Counted from the first letter of the stretch, positions 8,233-18,003 are shown. The stretch: DNA of 64,000 nucleotides from Kordiimonas lipolytica (GCF_001550065.1 NZ_LRUB01000022.1:1-64000), one strand, 5' to 3'. The notes: generated by a model from the letters alone, not told the origin. Translations and numbers: made by a program.

Positions 8233-9605
8233 GCCGGTTCCGCGACCGCGTTCAGGAGCTGGTCACCGAAGCCGATTCGGGCATTCTGGCCTGGCACCTG
8301 CCAGGGGCGCGGCACACCGCCCAGAAGTTCGGCCACGGCAAGCCCGGCCTGAATGCCGTCCTCGTGAAAGCCATCCCCCAGATAAGCGCCGCAGAACCAC
8401 ATGTTGTCCGTGCCCTGGCTCGCCCAAAGTTGCTGGCGGGCATCGTGGCAGGCCTGGTCAAACACGGGGTGCTCATAGTCATACCAGCCATGGACAGTCT
8501 CGCGCCGGATATTGCGGTCGGGGTTCAGGGTCACGATCACCGGCTCGTCTGTATTCAGGTGCTGAAGCCGGTTCATCCAGTAGGAGACTGCGGGGCCAGC
8601 GGTTTCCTTGCTGCGGCGCTCGATATAATTCCAGCTGGCCCAGGCAGCCTTGCGCCGCGGCATCAGGCCAACATCCGAATGCAGCGCCACCTTGTTGCGG
8701 CTGTAGCGCATGCTGGAAAGGGCGTTGGCAACAGCTGGGTCCGGCTGGGCAATCATCCTGAGAGCCTGATCGGAATGGCAGGCAAAGACAATATGATCAA
8801 ACAGCTGCCGGTTCCCCGTCCGTGTGACAAGTTCGAGCTTGCGGCCCGCCTTGCGTACTTGCTCGACCGGGTCTGACAGGTGGATTTTGTCTGCAAACGA
8901 AGCCGACAGGCGCTTCACATATTCCCGGCTGCCGCCCACCACGGTGCGCCATGCGGGCCTGTCTGTCAGTTGAACCAGGCCGTGGTTCTTGAAGAAGCGA
9001 AGGAAGGATGCTGCGGGGTAATCCAGGATGTCGGTGCAGTTGCTGGACCATATTGCCGCGCCCATGGGGGCCAGGTGATCCTGCACGAAGGCGCTTGAGA
9101 AGCCATGGCGCGCCAGAAGGGTGCGCAGGCTGATATCGTCCCTGCCGGCTTCCTCCAGGAAGGAATCCGTGTGCTTGTAGAACCTTAGGATGCCGCTGAT
9201 CATCTTCCAGAAGCGCGGCCTTAAAAGGTTGGCGGGTTGTGCCAGCAGGCCTGCGCCATCACCGCCGGAATATTCGAACCTGCCGTCATCCAGCGACACG
9301 GAAAAGGACATGTCTGTCCCCGCTGTGGGGACAGCCAGCCGGTCAAACAGCGCGGTCAGGTTCGGGTAATTGGTCGGGTTGAATACAATGAAGCCGGTAT
9401 CGACCGGGATTGTTTTTCCACCGATCTCGATATCCACCGTGTTGCTGTGGCCGCCGACATAGTCGTTGGCCTCAAAGAGCGTGACGTTGGCGCTCTGCTC
9501 AAGGAGCCAGGCGCTTGAAAGGCCCGAAATCCCGGTGCCGATGATGGCGATGTCCTGGTACGCAGGGTCGCGACAGGGCGGGTAGGTGATCAGGGTTTGG
9601 TGCAA
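8229..9605 (-). CDS. FAD-dependent oxidoreductase (amine oxidase-like), operon leader
   Basis: This 458-residue flavoprotein has the dinucleotide motif GTGISG at 23-28 and the ribose-binding Glu near residue 45 (TLFEAND). It belongs to the NAD(P)/FAD amine-oxidase-like proteins that precede DUF1365 genes. Related proteins have been implicated in desaturating methylated acyl chains on the way to furan fatty acids. The start is a TTG at 9605 with GGAG 9 nt upstream. A candidate ECF-sigma promoter lies 30 bp further up. It is the first of five co-directional, overlapping or nearly abutting genes. Confidence 0.9.
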   Translation of the reverse strand: MHQTLITYPPCRDPAYQDIAIIGTGISGLSSAWLLEQSANVTLFEANDYVGGHSNTVDIEIGGKTIPVDTGFIVFNPTNYPNLTALFDRLAVPTAGTDMSFSVSLDDGRFEYSGGDGAGLLAQPANLLRPRFWKMISGILRFYKHTDSFLEEAGRDDISLRTLLARHGFSSAFVQDHLAPMGAAIWSSNCTDILDYPAASFLRFFKNHGLVQLTDRPAWRTVVGGSREYVKRLSASFADKIHLSDPVEQVRKAGRKLELVTRTGNRQLFDHIVFACHSDQALRMIAQPDPAVANALSSMRYSRNKVALHSDVGLMPRRKAAWASWNYIERRSKETAGPAVSYWMNRLQHLNTDEPVIVTLNPDRNIRRETVHGWYDYEHPVFDQACHDARQQLWASQGTDNMWFCGAYLGDGFHEDGIQAGLAVAELLGGVPRPWQVPGQNARIGFGDQLLNAVAEPA

Positions 9606-9634
9606 GGCTCTTTCTCCGCTAGTGGGTACCTAAC

Positions 9635-9664
9635 CAGATACGCGGATTGCCAGCTGCCAGATCA
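9635..9664 (-). promoter_or_regulatory. Candidate ECF (sigma-E/ChrR-type) promoter
   Basis: On the minus strand TGATCT (9659-9664), an 18-nt spacer and TATCTG (9635-9640) precede the FAD-oxidoreductase start at 9605. Alphaproteobacterial sigma-E of the singlet-oxygen response uses TGATC-like -35 and TA(A/T)-like -10 elements at this spacing. Predicted initiation near 9628 would leave a leader of about 23 nt containing the Shine-Dalgarno. No sigma-E or ChrR gene is in the window. Confidence 0.55.
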
Positions 9665-9911
9665 TGCTGCGAATTCGGCAATCTGTCGGAAAGCCGGAAG
9701 TTTGCAGTGCGGTCTTGAACAAATGCTACCTCCGCAAACAAATGATCAAAAGGCATTATGGGCTGCGCGACTGGACTTGAGCCGAGGTTCATACAGAGCA
9801 ATGCGAAGCGGGGAGGAAGGCCAAAGACCTGACGAAACTATGCCGACCCACAAAAATAAATCGCCGAGATGCTCAAGATTGCGGTGTTGTAACCCTACCG
9901 TCTTATGGCCT
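9665..9911. other. Non-coding gap between two minus-strand units
   Basis: No supported gene, repeat or hairpin was found between the ECF-like promoter and the ScfR-like gene stop at 9912. Short frames on either strand lack ribosome-binding sites. Confidence 0.5.
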
Positions 9912-11306
9912 CTATGGATCGACCAAACCAAAGGGCGTGGAAGGCCTGCGGTAGTCGTCAGACAGAAGCGAGCGGCCGATCGGCGGCTCAGCGCGGGCCA
10001 AGCAGTCACCCCGATGGCACAGGCGACAGGTAACGCCGATTGGCGTCGGCTGAACGGCAGAGATATCTGTATCCTGCGTGTAAATCAGCTTGTGAGCATG
10101 CTGCGAGGAGCAGCAAAGGGCGATGGCCCGTTCAATCTGTGGCCGTCCAAATCCGCCGCCGCCTGCCGTTACAGTACGGACGATTGAGAAGAAGCGCTCC
10201 CCGTCCGGCAGTTCAACCCACTGGGTGATCACCTCCCTCGGTTTCTTGAAGGCGCTGTGTACGCTCCAGAGCGGGCAGGAGCCGCCGTGGCGCGCGAAGG
10301 GGAAGCCTGCACCGTCCAGTCGTTTCGACACGTTGCCGGCTGCGTCCACGCGGATGAAAAAGAAAGGCACGCCTTCTTGCCCCGGCTTTTGCAGGGTGGT
10401 TAGCCTGTGGGCCACCTGTTCAAAGCTGGCGCCAAACTGCCGGCCGAGGGCCTCAAGGTCATAATGCCGCGTTTTGGCGGCTTTGGCGAACGCATGATAG
10501 GGCATCATGATGGCGCCGGCCGCATAGCTTGCAAGTGCCCGGCGTGTCAGCTTCTCGCCGCTCTCGGTGTCAAACTGTGTGCCGGCAAGGCAGTCGTCGA
10601 TGACCTCTGTCATCTCGTTGTAGGCAACCTGGAGCGCGAGCTGGAAATTTGCGCTTGCGCCGTCGAGCGCTTCATCCAGCACGATCTCTCGGCGGTGCGT
10701 GTCAAACCGCCGGGTAAAGCCCATCATCACATCGGAGGGCAGGCGGCGTACCCGAAGGCGTTGGTCAGCAAAATATTGTTCAAAGCCGCCAACCCGCTTG
10801 ATCTCCTGCGCCAGGCTTTCGGCCTTGCTGTCGATCTCAAGAAAATAGTTTTTGCGGGCAGCAAGGAACCGCCGGGCCTCGCTTACCGGATCTGGACCGC
10901 CTGTGCTTTCGCCCCCTGTCTGGTCCGCGAGCGCCATCTGGCCTTCCTGATAGGCTGTGTAAAGGCGGATAACGGCCTCGGCAGTGGCCGGGAAAGTGCT
11001 GCCAAAGTCCTGTATTTCCAGGGGCGACAGGTCCAGGTCCGCAAACAGGGGAGACTTGAAGATGGCGGCGATCTGGGCATTGAAGTCATCACCAGCGCCG
11101 CGCGCCAGGGACGCGATATCGGTGCGGTAAATCTCCGCAAGCTTGAGGAGCATGGAAGCGGTTACCGGCCGCTGGTTGCTTTCAATAAGCGCGATATAGG
11201 ACGGCGAGACGTCAAGGTCTTCGGCCATCCCAACCTGCGTCAACCCCAGGTCACGCCGAAGCCGCCTGATGCGTGGCCCCATGAATATGCTGCGTTCTTT
11301 TGCCAT
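9912..11306 (-). CDS. XRE-family ScfR/RamB-like regulator of acetate and short-chain fatty acid use
   Basis: The 464-residue protein carries an N-terminal helix-turn-helix (about 10-65, GLTQVGMAEDLDVSPSYI), an IrrE-like central domain and a C-terminal DUF2083 domain ending with the cysteine set RLCHRGDC. The central domain has YNEMT where the zinc motif HExxH would be, so it is probably a sensor rather than a protease. RamB/ScfR proteins control glyoxylate-shunt and acyl-CoA genes, and this one is divergent from aceA. ATG 11306 has an AGAGG site. The intergenic TTACAA array is its likely operator. Confidence 0.88.
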   Translation of the reverse strand: MAKERSIFMGPRIRRLRRDLGLTQVGMAEDLDVSPSYIALIESNQRPVTASMLLKLAEIYRTDIASLARGAGDDFNAQIAAIFKSPLFADLDLSPLEIQDFGSTFPATAEAVIRLYTAYQEGQMALADQTGGESTGGPDPVSEARRFLAARKNYFLEIDSKAESLAQEIKRVGGFEQYFADQRLRVRRLPSDVMMGFTRRFDTHRREIVLDEALDGASANFQLALQVAYNEMTEVIDDCLAGTQFDTESGEKLTRRALASYAAGAIMMPYHAFAKAAKTRHYDLEALGRQFGASFEQVAHRLTTLQKPGQEGVPFFFIRVDAAGNVSKRLDGAGFPFARHGGSCPLWSVHSAFKKPREVITQWVELPDGERFFSIVRTVTAGGGGFGRPQIERAIALCCSSQHAHKLIYTQDTDISAVQPTPIGVTCRLCHRGDCLARAEPPIGRSLLSDDYRRPSTPFGLVDP

Positions 11307-11320
11307 GCTCGCCTCTGCAA

Positions 11321-11379
11321 TTACAAAAGTAATATTACAAATCTTACAACATTACAAAATCTTTTGTAAGAATTTACAA
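11321..11379. promoter_or_regulatory. TTACAA operator array between the regulator and aceA
   Basis: Six TTACAA units, in either orientation, fall within 59 bp. They form perfect dyads: TTAC-4-GTAA (11321-11332), TTACAAAA-2-TTTTGTAA (11352-11369) and TTGTAA-4-TTACAA (11364-11379), plus single units at 11335 and 11344. The array sits in the divergent promoter region, so an ScfR-like protein binding here could control both itself and aceA. Confidence 0.7.
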
Positions 11380-11490
11380 GTTCACTAAATGCGGTGTGCA
11401 AAAATGTTTTTTCTCCCGTATCACCGGTGCAAGGCAGATCAGCCACCCTATCCAAGTGGGCGGTTGACAATGTGCAGAGGAGATTACGCG

Positions 11491-13116
11491 ATGCCATTTG
11501 ACAAAACAGACGGGAAAAAGATCATGAGCTATCAGGACGAGATCAAAGACGTTCAAGAGCTGATCAGCAGCTTTAAAGGCACTTGGGATGGCATCGACGC
11601 TGAAGCCGTCGCCCGTATGCGTGCGCAGAACCGGTTCCACACCGGCTTGGATATTGCCCGTTACACGGCGGACATCATGCGCAAGGACATGGCGGCCTAT
11701 GACGCAGACCCAGCCAACTACACGCAGTCGCTTGGCTGCTGGCATGGCTTCATTGGTCAGCAAAAGATGATTTCCATCAAGAAGCACTTTGGTTCCACCA
11801 AGGGCCGCTATCTCTATCTTTCCGGCTGGATGGTTGCGGCGCTGCGGTCAGAATTCGGTCCGCTGCCGGACCAGAGCATGCACGAAAAAACATCCGTGCC
11901 AGCGCTGATCGAGGAGCTTTACACATTCCTGAAACAGGCCGATGCCCGCGAACTTGGCGGCTATTTCCGCGAGCTTGATGCCGCCCGCAAGGCTGGTGAC
12001 AAAGCCCTTGAAGCCGAAGTTCAAGGCAAGATCGATAACTTCCAGACACATGTTGTTCCAATCATCGCTGACATTGACGCCGGCTTTGGTAACGCGGAAG
12101 CGACGTACTTGCTCGCGAAGAAGATGATCGAGGCCGGTGCGTGCGCGCTGCAGATCGAAAACCAGGTGTCAGACGAAAAGCAGTGTGGCCACCAGGACGG
12201 CAAAGTTACGGTTCCACACGAAGACTTCCTCGCGAAGGTTCGCGCTTGCCGCTATGCCTTCCTTGAGCTGGGCGTGGACAACGGCATCGTTGTAACCCGC
12301 ACGGACAGCCTTGGTGCTGGCCTGACCAAACAAATCGCTTATTCCAAGGAAGAAGGCGATATCGGTGACCAGTACAATAGCTTCCTTGACTGTGAAGAAG
12401 TGGCAGCCGAAGACCTGAAGGGCAACGACGTTGTTATCAACCGCGGCGGCAAGCTGCTGCGCCCGAAACGCCTGCCTTCCAACCTGTTCCAGTTCAAGCC
12501 GGGCACGGGCGAAGACCGCTGCGTTCTTGACTGTATCACGTCGCTGCAGAATGGTGCTGATCTCCTGTGGATCGAAACCGAGAAGCCACACGTTGAACAG
12601 ATTGCGGGCATGGTTGACCGCATCCGCGAGGTGATCCCGAACGCCAAGCTGGTGTACAACAATTCGCCGTCCTTTAACTGGACGCTGAACTTCCGCCAGC
12701 AGGTGTTTGATGCCTGGGAAGCTGAAGGCAAGGACGTGTCCGCATACGACCGCGCCAACCTGATGAGCGTTGAGTATGACGAGACTGAACTGGCTGAAGC
12801 CGCAGACGAGAAAATCCGCACATTCCAGCGGGACGGCTCCAAGCGGGCGGGTATCTTCCACCACCTGATCACGCTGCCGACTTATCACACGGCTGCCCTG
12901 TCGACCGACAACCTGGCCAAGCGCTACTTCGGCGAAGAAGCAATGCTGGGCTACGTGAAGCAGGTTCAGCGCGAAGAAATCCGCCAGGGCATAGCCTGCG
13001 TGAAGCACCAGAATATGGCTGGCTCGGACATCGGCGACGATCACAAGGAATATTTCGCAGGCGAAGCTGCGCTGAAGGCAGCCGGCGAAGACAACACGAT
13101 GAACCAATTCGGCTAA
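11491..13116 (+). CDS. aceA: Isocitrate lyase
   Basis: The 541-residue enzyme cleaves isocitrate to glyoxylate and succinate, the first step of the glyoxylate shunt. It is of the longer Pseudomonas-type class (about 530 residues). The catalytic loop KQCGH is at about 230-234, with CGHQDGKVTVPHEDF following. ATG 11491 has AGAGGAG upstream; ATG 11524 is a weaker alternative, and the longer open frame upstream lacks support. It lies beside the divergent ScfR-like regulator and before glcB, 148 bp downstream. Confidence 0.96.
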   Translation: MPFDKTDGKKIMSYQDEIKDVQELISSFKGTWDGIDAEAVARMRAQNRFHTGLDIARYTADIMRKDMAAYDADPANYTQSLGCWHGFIGQQKMISIKKHFGSTKGRYLYLSGWMVAALRSEFGPLPDQSMHEKTSVPALIEELYTFLKQADARELGGYFRELDAARKAGDKALEAEVQGKIDNFQTHVVPIIADIDAGFGNAEATYLLAKKMIEAGACALQIENQVSDEKQCGHQDGKVTVPHEDFLAKVRACRYAFLELGVDNGIVVTRTDSLGAGLTKQIAYSKEEGDIGDQYNSFLDCEEVAAEDLKGNDVVINRGGKLLRPKRLPSNLFQFKPGTGEDRCVLDCITSLQNGADLLWIETEKPHVEQIAGMVDRIREVIPNAKLVYNNSPSFNWTLNFRQQVFDAWEAEGKDVSAYDRANLMSVEYDETELAEAADEKIRTFQRDGSKRAGIFHHLITLPTYHTAALSTDNLAKRYFGEEAMLGYVKQVQREEIRQGIACVKHQNMAGSDIGDDHKEYFAGEAALKAAGEDNTMNQFG

Positions 13117-13137
13117 GCGGCTGAACCGGAAGACGCG

Positions 13138-13174
13138 ACTGCCGCCCTTTCCAAAAGCTGGGAGGGGCGGCAGT
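13138..13174 (+). terminator. Stem-loop after aceA
   Basis: actgccgcc (13138-13146) pairs with ggcggcagt (13166-13174), with extra pairing inside. No T run follows, so it may be a weak terminator or an mRNA-stabilising hairpin. Confidence 0.5.
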
Positions 13175-13264
13175 TATCATGTCAGGGACCGAATATTCGG
13201 GATGTATGATGGCATTTTAGTATAGTAATCAGTGATTTGATGCATGTGAGCGAGGGTGATTGAA

Positions 13265-15439
13265 ATGACGGATCGGATTGAAGAAAACGGCTTGTTGGTG
13301 GCGAGCGAGCTTCACGGCTTTATTGAAAGTGAGGCGCTGCCGGGCTCAGGCATTGATGCGCAAACCTTCTGGTCTGGTCTCGCGGATCTCGCCAAAACCT
13401 ACGGCCCCAAAACCAGGGAGGCTCTGGCGCACCGTGATGCCCTTCAAGCCAAGATCGACGCCTGGCACAAAGATCATCCCGGCCCGAATTATGATTTCGC
13501 TGAGTATAAGGCCTTTCTGAAGGACATCGGCTATCTGGAGGAAGAGGGCCCGGCCTTCAAGATTGAAACCCGGAATGTAGACCCGGAGATTGCCACTATT
13601 GCTGGGCCGCAGTTGGTGGTGCCGGTGATGAATGCCCGCTTCGCGCTGAATGCGGCCAACGCGCGCTGGGGCAGCCTCTATGACGCCTATTATGGCACTG
13701 ACGTGATCGCCGAGACGCCGGGGCTGGAGAAAACAGCCAAATACAACACGGCGCGCGGCGCTGTGGTGATGGAAAAAGCAGCGGCTTTCCTGGATGACGC
13801 GGTGCCGCTGGTGGGCGCCAAGCACGCCGACGTGGCAGCATACAAGGTTGAAGCCGGTAACCTGAGGGCTGAGACAACTTCAGGCGAAACTGTCGGCCTT
13901 GCGGACGCTGGCCAGTTTGCCGGATATCAGGGGGTGGCAGAGGCGCCATCCTCTGTCCTCCTCAAAAACAACGGCCTGCACATTGATATCCAGATTGACA
14001 GAGACCACCCGGTTGGCGCTACCTCTAACGCTGGCGTGAAAGATGTTGTGTTAGAGGCTGCCATCTCAACCATCCAGGACTGTGAAGACTCTGTCGCTGC
14101 CGTGGACGGTGAAGACAAAACCACCGTTTACCGCAACTGGCTTGGCCTGATGAAAGGGGACCTCAGCGAAACCTTCATTAAGGGCGGCAAGGAGATGACG
14201 CGCCGCTTGAACAAGGACCGCGTCTACACGTCGCCGGACTGTGGCAGCTTGACCCTGCCGGGCCGCAGCCTCCTGCTGGTGCGCAATGTCGGTCACCTGA
14301 TGACAACGCCTGCGGTCCTTGATGAAGCTGGTAACGAGATTTCCGAAGGCCTTCTGGACGCATTGGTGACCAGCCTGTGTGCCCTTCATGACCTTGCGAG
14401 GAAGGGCGATAACGCCAACAGCCGCACTGGCAGCATTTACATAGTGAAGCCGAAAATGCATGGCCCGGCAGAGGTGGCGCTGACCAATGAGATCATGGGT
14501 GCGGTTGAAGATATTCTCGGGCTTGAGCGTTTTACAATCAAGGTCGGCGTGATGGATGAAGAACGTCGCACCACAGTAAATCTGAAAGAGTGCATTCGCG
14601 CGGTCAAAGACCGCCTGGTGTTTATCAACACAGGTTTTCTGGACCGCACGGGTGACGAGCTTCATACCAGCATGGAGGCGGCAGCCTTCCTGCCCAAGGG
14701 CGACATCAAGGGCGAGCCCTGGATCGCGGCCTATGAGGCCTGGAATGTCAATATTGGCCTGGAGTGTGGCCTGCAGGGCAAGGCCCAGATCGGCAAGGGC
14801 ATGTGGGCCATGCCAGACGAGATGGCCAGGATGATGGCGGAAAAGATCGGTCACCCAAAAGCTGGAGCCAACTGTGCCTGGGTGCCTTCACCGACAGCCG
14901 CCACGCTGCATGCCCAGCATTATCACATGGTGTCCGTGGCCGACCGCCAGCGGGAACTCGCCAGCGCGCCGCGCGCCAGCCTGGACGATATCCTGACCGT
15001 GCCGCTCATGCGCGGGCGCAATCTGTCTGATGACGAAGTGCAGCGTGAGCTGGATAACAACGCGCAAGGCATCCTGGGCTATGTGGTGCGCTGGGTTGAC
15101 CAGGGGGTAGGGTGCTCCAAAGTGCCGGACATCAACAATGTTGGCCTTATGGAAGACCGGGCCACGCTTCGGATTTCCAGCCAGCATGTCGCCAATTGGC
15201 TGCATCACGGCATCTGTACCGAAGCGCAGGTCATGGAAGCGCTGGAGCGCATGGCGGCGATTGTTGACAAACAAAATGCCGGAGACCCTGCCTACCGGCC
15301 CATGGCGCCAGACTTTGAAAGCAGCATTGCCTTCCAGGCGGCCGCTGATTTGATTTTCAAGGGACGCGAGCAGCCAAGCGGCTATACGGAACCCCTGCTG
15401 CACAAGCGCCGCCTGCAGGCGAAGGCAGCATACCGTTAG
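13265..15439 (+). CDS. glcB: Malate synthase G
   Basis: The 724-residue protein matches the G isoform of malate synthase, a single-chain TIM-barrel enzyme of about 720 residues. It condenses glyoxylate with acetyl-CoA to malate, completing the shunt started by AceA. Family segments include [17 protein letters not shown], the region around [13 protein letters not shown], and [14 protein letters not shown] 13265 is chosen because GAGGG lies 9 nt upstream; an in-frame GTG at 13256 lacks such a site. Confidence 0.96.
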   Translation: MTDRIEENGLLVASELHGFIESEALPGSGIDAQTFWSGLADLAKTYGPKTREALAHRDALQAKIDAWHKDHPGPNYDFAEYKAFLKDIGYLEEEGPAFKIETRNVDPEIATIAGPQLVVPVMNARFALNAANARWGSLYDAYYGTDVIAETPGLEKTAKYNTARGAVVMEKAAAFLDDAVPLVGAKHADVAAYKVEAGNLRAETTSGETVGLADAGQFAGYQGVAEAPSSVLLKNNGLHIDIQIDRDHPVGATSNAGVKDVVLEAAISTIQDCEDSVAAVDGEDKTTVYRNWLGLMKGDLSETFIKGGKEMTRRLNKDRVYTSPDCGSLTLPGRSLLLVRNVGHLMTTPAVLDEAGNEISEGLLDALVTSLCALHDLARKGDNANSRTGSIYIVKPKMHGPAEVALTNEIMGAVEDILGLERFTIKVGVMDEERRTTVNLKECIRAVKDRLVFINTGFLDRTGDELHTSMEAAAFLPKGDIKGEPWIAAYEAWNVNIGLECGLQGKAQIGKGMWAMPDEMARMMAEKIGHPKAGANCAWVPSPTAATLHAQHYHMVSVADRQRELASAPRASLDDILTVPLMRGRNLSDDEVQRELDNNAQGILGYVVRWVDQGVGCSKVPDINNVGLMEDRATLRISSQHVANWLHHGICTEAQVMEALERMAAIVDKQNAGDPAYRPMAPDFESSIAFQAAADLIFKGREQPSGYTEPLLHKRRLQAKAAYR

Positions 15440-15481
15440 CAAGCTGGTGCAGTGATTGGCCAGGTTGGCCTTTAAACCTTG

Positions 15482-15505
15482 GTCAGGCATGGAGCCATGC
15501 CTGAC
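15482..15505 (+). terminator. Perfect hairpin after glcB
   Basis: gtcaggcatgg (15482-15492) and ccatgcctgac (15495-15505) are exact complements. There is no downstream T run. It ends the glcB unit before the ahpC promoter region. Confidence 0.6.
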
Positions 15506-15581
15506 TGAAATCTGACCGCAGCGTCTTGATAGGTGCCGCCTGCTTCTTACAGCCTGTGGTGAGTATTCTGCTGTTCGCAAA

Positions 15582-15611
15582 AATCGATTACAAAATGAAA
15601 AATAATCGATT
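15582..15611 (+). promoter_or_regulatory. Paired AATCGATT palindromes upstream of ahpC
   Basis: AATCGATT occurs at 15582-15589 and 15604-15611, 22 bp apart (two helical turns), in an AT-rich segment that continues into a second dyad-like stretch up to about 15635. Spacing fits a LysR-type tetramer such as OxyR, the usual ahpC activator. The match to the OxyR consensus is poor, so the regulator is only a guess. Confidence 0.35.
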
Positions 15612-15687
15612 GGATTGATTTAATTGGTATCGCTATTGTCTTCTCAACAGCCAAGACCGGCTGACAGATTTTTTGAGGAGACATCCA

Positions 15688-16251
15688 ATGGCAATGATCA
15701 ACAAATCCATCCCTGAGTTCAAAGTAGAAGCTTTCCATGATGGCGAGTTCAAAACCATCACAGATGCCGATGTTAAAGGCAAATGGTCCATCTTCCTGTT
15801 CTACCCGGCAGACTTCACCTTCGTGTGCCCGACCGAGCTTGAAGACATGGCCAATCACTATGAAGAGCTGCAGCGCCTTGGCGTAGAAGTATATGCTGTG
15901 TCTACTGACACCCACTTCTGCCACAAAGCCTGGCACGACAGCAGCGATGCTATCGGCAAGATCAAATTCCCAATGCTGGGTGATCCGACAGGCGCTGTGA
16001 CCCGCGGTTTCGACGTGATGATCGAGGAAGCGGCCCAGGCCCTTCGCGGCACCTTCCTGGCTGATCCAGACGGCATTATCAAGGTTGCGGAAATCCACGA
16101 CCTGGGTATCGGCCGCTCTGCCAAAGACATGGTACGCAAAGTCAAGGCTGCCCAGTATGTGGCGGCAAATGACGGCGAAGTATGCCCAGCGGCGTGGGAA
16201 GAAGGCCAAAGCACCCTGACCCCAAGCCTGGACCTCGTGGGCAAGATCTAA
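15688..16251 (+). CDS. ahpC: Alkyl hydroperoxide reductase subunit C (2-Cys peroxiredoxin)
   Basis: The 187-residue protein has exactly the length of classical AhpC. The peroxidatic Cys47 is in FTFVCPTE and the resolving Cys166 in GEVCPAAW. It reduces hydrogen and organic peroxides and is recycled by AhpF, encoded next. ATG 15688 has GAGGAG 6 nt upstream; the longer frame from 15673 has none. Confidence 0.97.
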   Translation: MAMINKSIPEFKVEAFHDGEFKTITDADVKGKWSIFLFYPADFTFVCPTELEDMANHYEELQRLGVEVYAVSTDTHFCHKAWHDSSDAIGKIKFPMLGDPTGAVTRGFDVMIEEAAQALRGTFLADPDGIIKVAEIHDLGIGRSAKDMVRKVKAAQYVAANDGEVCPAAWEEGQSTLTPSLDLVGKI

Positions 16252-16274
16252 CCCCAGATCACCCCTCAGGCTTT

Positions 16275-16318
16275 GTGGCGCGCTGCATCCTCCCCCCCCC
16301 CCAATCGCGGCGCGCCAC
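16275..16318 (+). promoter_or_regulatory. ahpC-ahpF intergenic hairpin with a C11 loop
   Basis: gtggcgcgc (16275-16283) pairs perfectly with gcgcgccac (16310-16318). The 26-nt loop contains eleven consecutive C (16292-16302). It sits between the ahpC stop and the ahpF start and probably acts as an attenuator or mRNA-processing element, giving more AhpC than AhpF. The homopolymer is prone to length change by slippage. Confidence 0.6.
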
Positions 16319-16350
16319 TTCCCCCGAACCCAGATGACAGGAATAAACTG

Positions 16351-17931
16351 ATGCTGACCAATGACATTATAAAAGCCCTGAAGGGCTACACAGCCAACAT
16401 GCAAAGCGACATCACGTTCGTGCTGCAGACAGGCGACCATGCGAAACGTCAGGAACTGAAGGATTTCCTGACATCAATTGCGTCGGCCTCTGACCGACTT
16501 TCGATTGAGGAGCGCGATACGGGCGGCCTTCTCAGGAGTCCTATCAGCTTCCTGCTGGAGCGAGAGGGCGCGGACACTGGAGTGCGTTTTTCGGGCATCC
16601 CCGGCGGGCACGAATTCAATTCGCTCGTGCTGGCGATCCTGCACCTGTCAGGCACGCCCATCAAGCTGGACGATACGCTTAAGTCGCTGATTTCAGGCAT
16701 TGCAGACAAGCTAGATTTCCAGGTTTATGTCAGCCTCAGCTGCCATAACTGCCCGGATGTGGTGCAGTCGCTCAATCAGTTCGCGGCGATCAATGACGCT
16801 ATCAGCGCAGAGATGATCGATGGTGGTCTGTACCCAGAGCTGGTAGCAGAAAACAATATCCAAGGCGTGCCGACGGTGCTGCTGAACGGCAAACCGTTCG
16901 CGACCGGAAAGATCGATACGTCGGTTATCATATCGAAGCTTCTGGAGGCTTACCCCGGCATCAAGGACAGCAAGTCTAAACCTGCAGAAAAGCTGCCGCT
17001 ACAGGATGTAACTGTTGTCGGCGGTGGCCCAGCGGGCGTCAGTGCCGCCATCTATGCCGCACGCAAGGGCCTGAAGGTGACCATGATCGCGGAGCGCTTC
17101 GGCGGCCAGGTGAAAGACACCATGGGGATTGAGAACCTGATTTCCGTTTCCAAAACCACGGGGCCAGAGCTCACGGGCGCCCTGATGGCTCACCTGAATG
17201 ATTATGACGTAACACTGAAGGAGCATGTGCGCGTTGAAAGCGTTGAGAAGGGCAGCATCAAGAAATTGACGTTGACGTCTGGCGAGGTGATTGAAACCCG
17301 GACGCTGATTGTGTCCACGGGTGCCCAGTGGCGCAAACTGGGCGTGCCCGGCGAGGATGAGAACGTGGGGCAGGGCGTTGCCTATTGCCCGCACTGTGAT
17401 GGTCCTTTCTTCAAGGGCAAGGATGTGGCTGTGATCGGCGGTGGCAACTCAGGCATCGAAGCGGCGCTCGATCTTGCGGGGATTGTCAAATCCGTCACCG
17501 TGTTTGAGTTCCTGCCGGAACTGAAGGCGGATCAGGTGTTGGTGAATGAGGCGCTCAAGCGCGACAACATCACCATCATCAAGAATGCCGCGACAAAAGA
17601 GATTACGGCTTCAGGCGGCAAAGTGACCGGCCTTGACTATCAGGACCGCGAAAGCGGTGATGTGAAGCACTGGGACGGAGCCGGCGTCTTTATCCAGATC
17701 GGCCTTGTGCCTAACAGTGGGTTCCTCAAAGGCGTGGTTGAGCTCTCGCAATATGGCGAGGTGATCATCAACGAGAAGGGTGAAACGTCAGAGCCTGGCA
17801 TCTATGCCTGTGGCGACGTCACCACCGTACCATACAAGCAGATCGTCATTGCCATGGGCGAAGGCGCAAAAGCCTCCCTTGCAGCCTTCGAATATCTGAT
17901 GCTCAGTCAGGACGAACAGCTCGCAGCATAG
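16351..17931 (+). CDS. ahpF: Alkyl hydroperoxide reductase subunit F
   Basis: The 526-residue flavoprotein transfers electrons from NADH to AhpC. Two tandem thioredoxin-fold N-terminal domains carry the redox pair CHNC at 131-134. An FAD motif [12 protein letters not shown] starts near 222. The thioredoxin-reductase-type active site CPHC is at 346-349, followed by the NADH motif [13 protein letters not shown] 16351 gives the canonical N-terminus; the frame open from 16273 runs back through the hairpin and is rejected. Same operon as ahpC. Confidence 0.97.
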   Translation: MLTNDIIKALKGYTANMQSDITFVLQTGDHAKRQELKDFLTSIASASDRLSIEERDTGGLLRSPISFLLEREGADTGVRFSGIPGGHEFNSLVLAILHLSGTPIKLDDTLKSLISGIADKLDFQVYVSLSCHNCPDVVQSLNQFAAINDAISAEMIDGGLYPELVAENNIQGVPTVLLNGKPFATGKIDTSVIISKLLEAYPGIKDSKSKPAEKLPLQDVTVVGGGPAGVSAAIYAARKGLKVTMIAERFGGQVKDTMGIENLISVSKTTGPELTGALMAHLNDYDVTLKEHVRVESVEKGSIKKLTLTSGEVIETRTLIVSTGAQWRKLGVPGEDENVGQGVAYCPHCDGPFFKGKDVAVIGGGNSGIEAALDLAGIVKSVTVFEFLPELKADQVLVNEALKRDNITIIKNAATKEITASGGKVTGLDYQDRESGDVKHWDGAGVFIQIGLVPNSGFLKGVVELSQYGEVIINEKGETSEPGIYACGDVTTVPYKQIVIAMGEGAKASLAAFEYLMLSQDEQLAA

Positions 17932-17938
17932 GAAAAAT

Positions 17939-17966
17939 GGGGCCTAGGATCGCGATCCTAGGCCCC
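17939..17966. terminator. 28-bp perfect palindrome after ahpF
   Basis: A perfect palindrome centred on CGCG (ggggcctaggatcg and its complement) begins 7 bp after the ahpF stop. With a 4-nt loop it makes a 12-bp stem. No T run follows. It most likely ends ahpCF transcription. A protein-binding role is possible because the dyad is exact. Confidence 0.6.
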
Positions 17967-18003
17967 AAGCCTTTGAAGTATGGCGGAATCCCTACAGCAA
18001 TTA

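Noticed and set aside
12169..13107. 312-codon minus-strand open frame inside aceA
   Set aside because: Antisense shadow of isocitrate lyase; no start site or family match.
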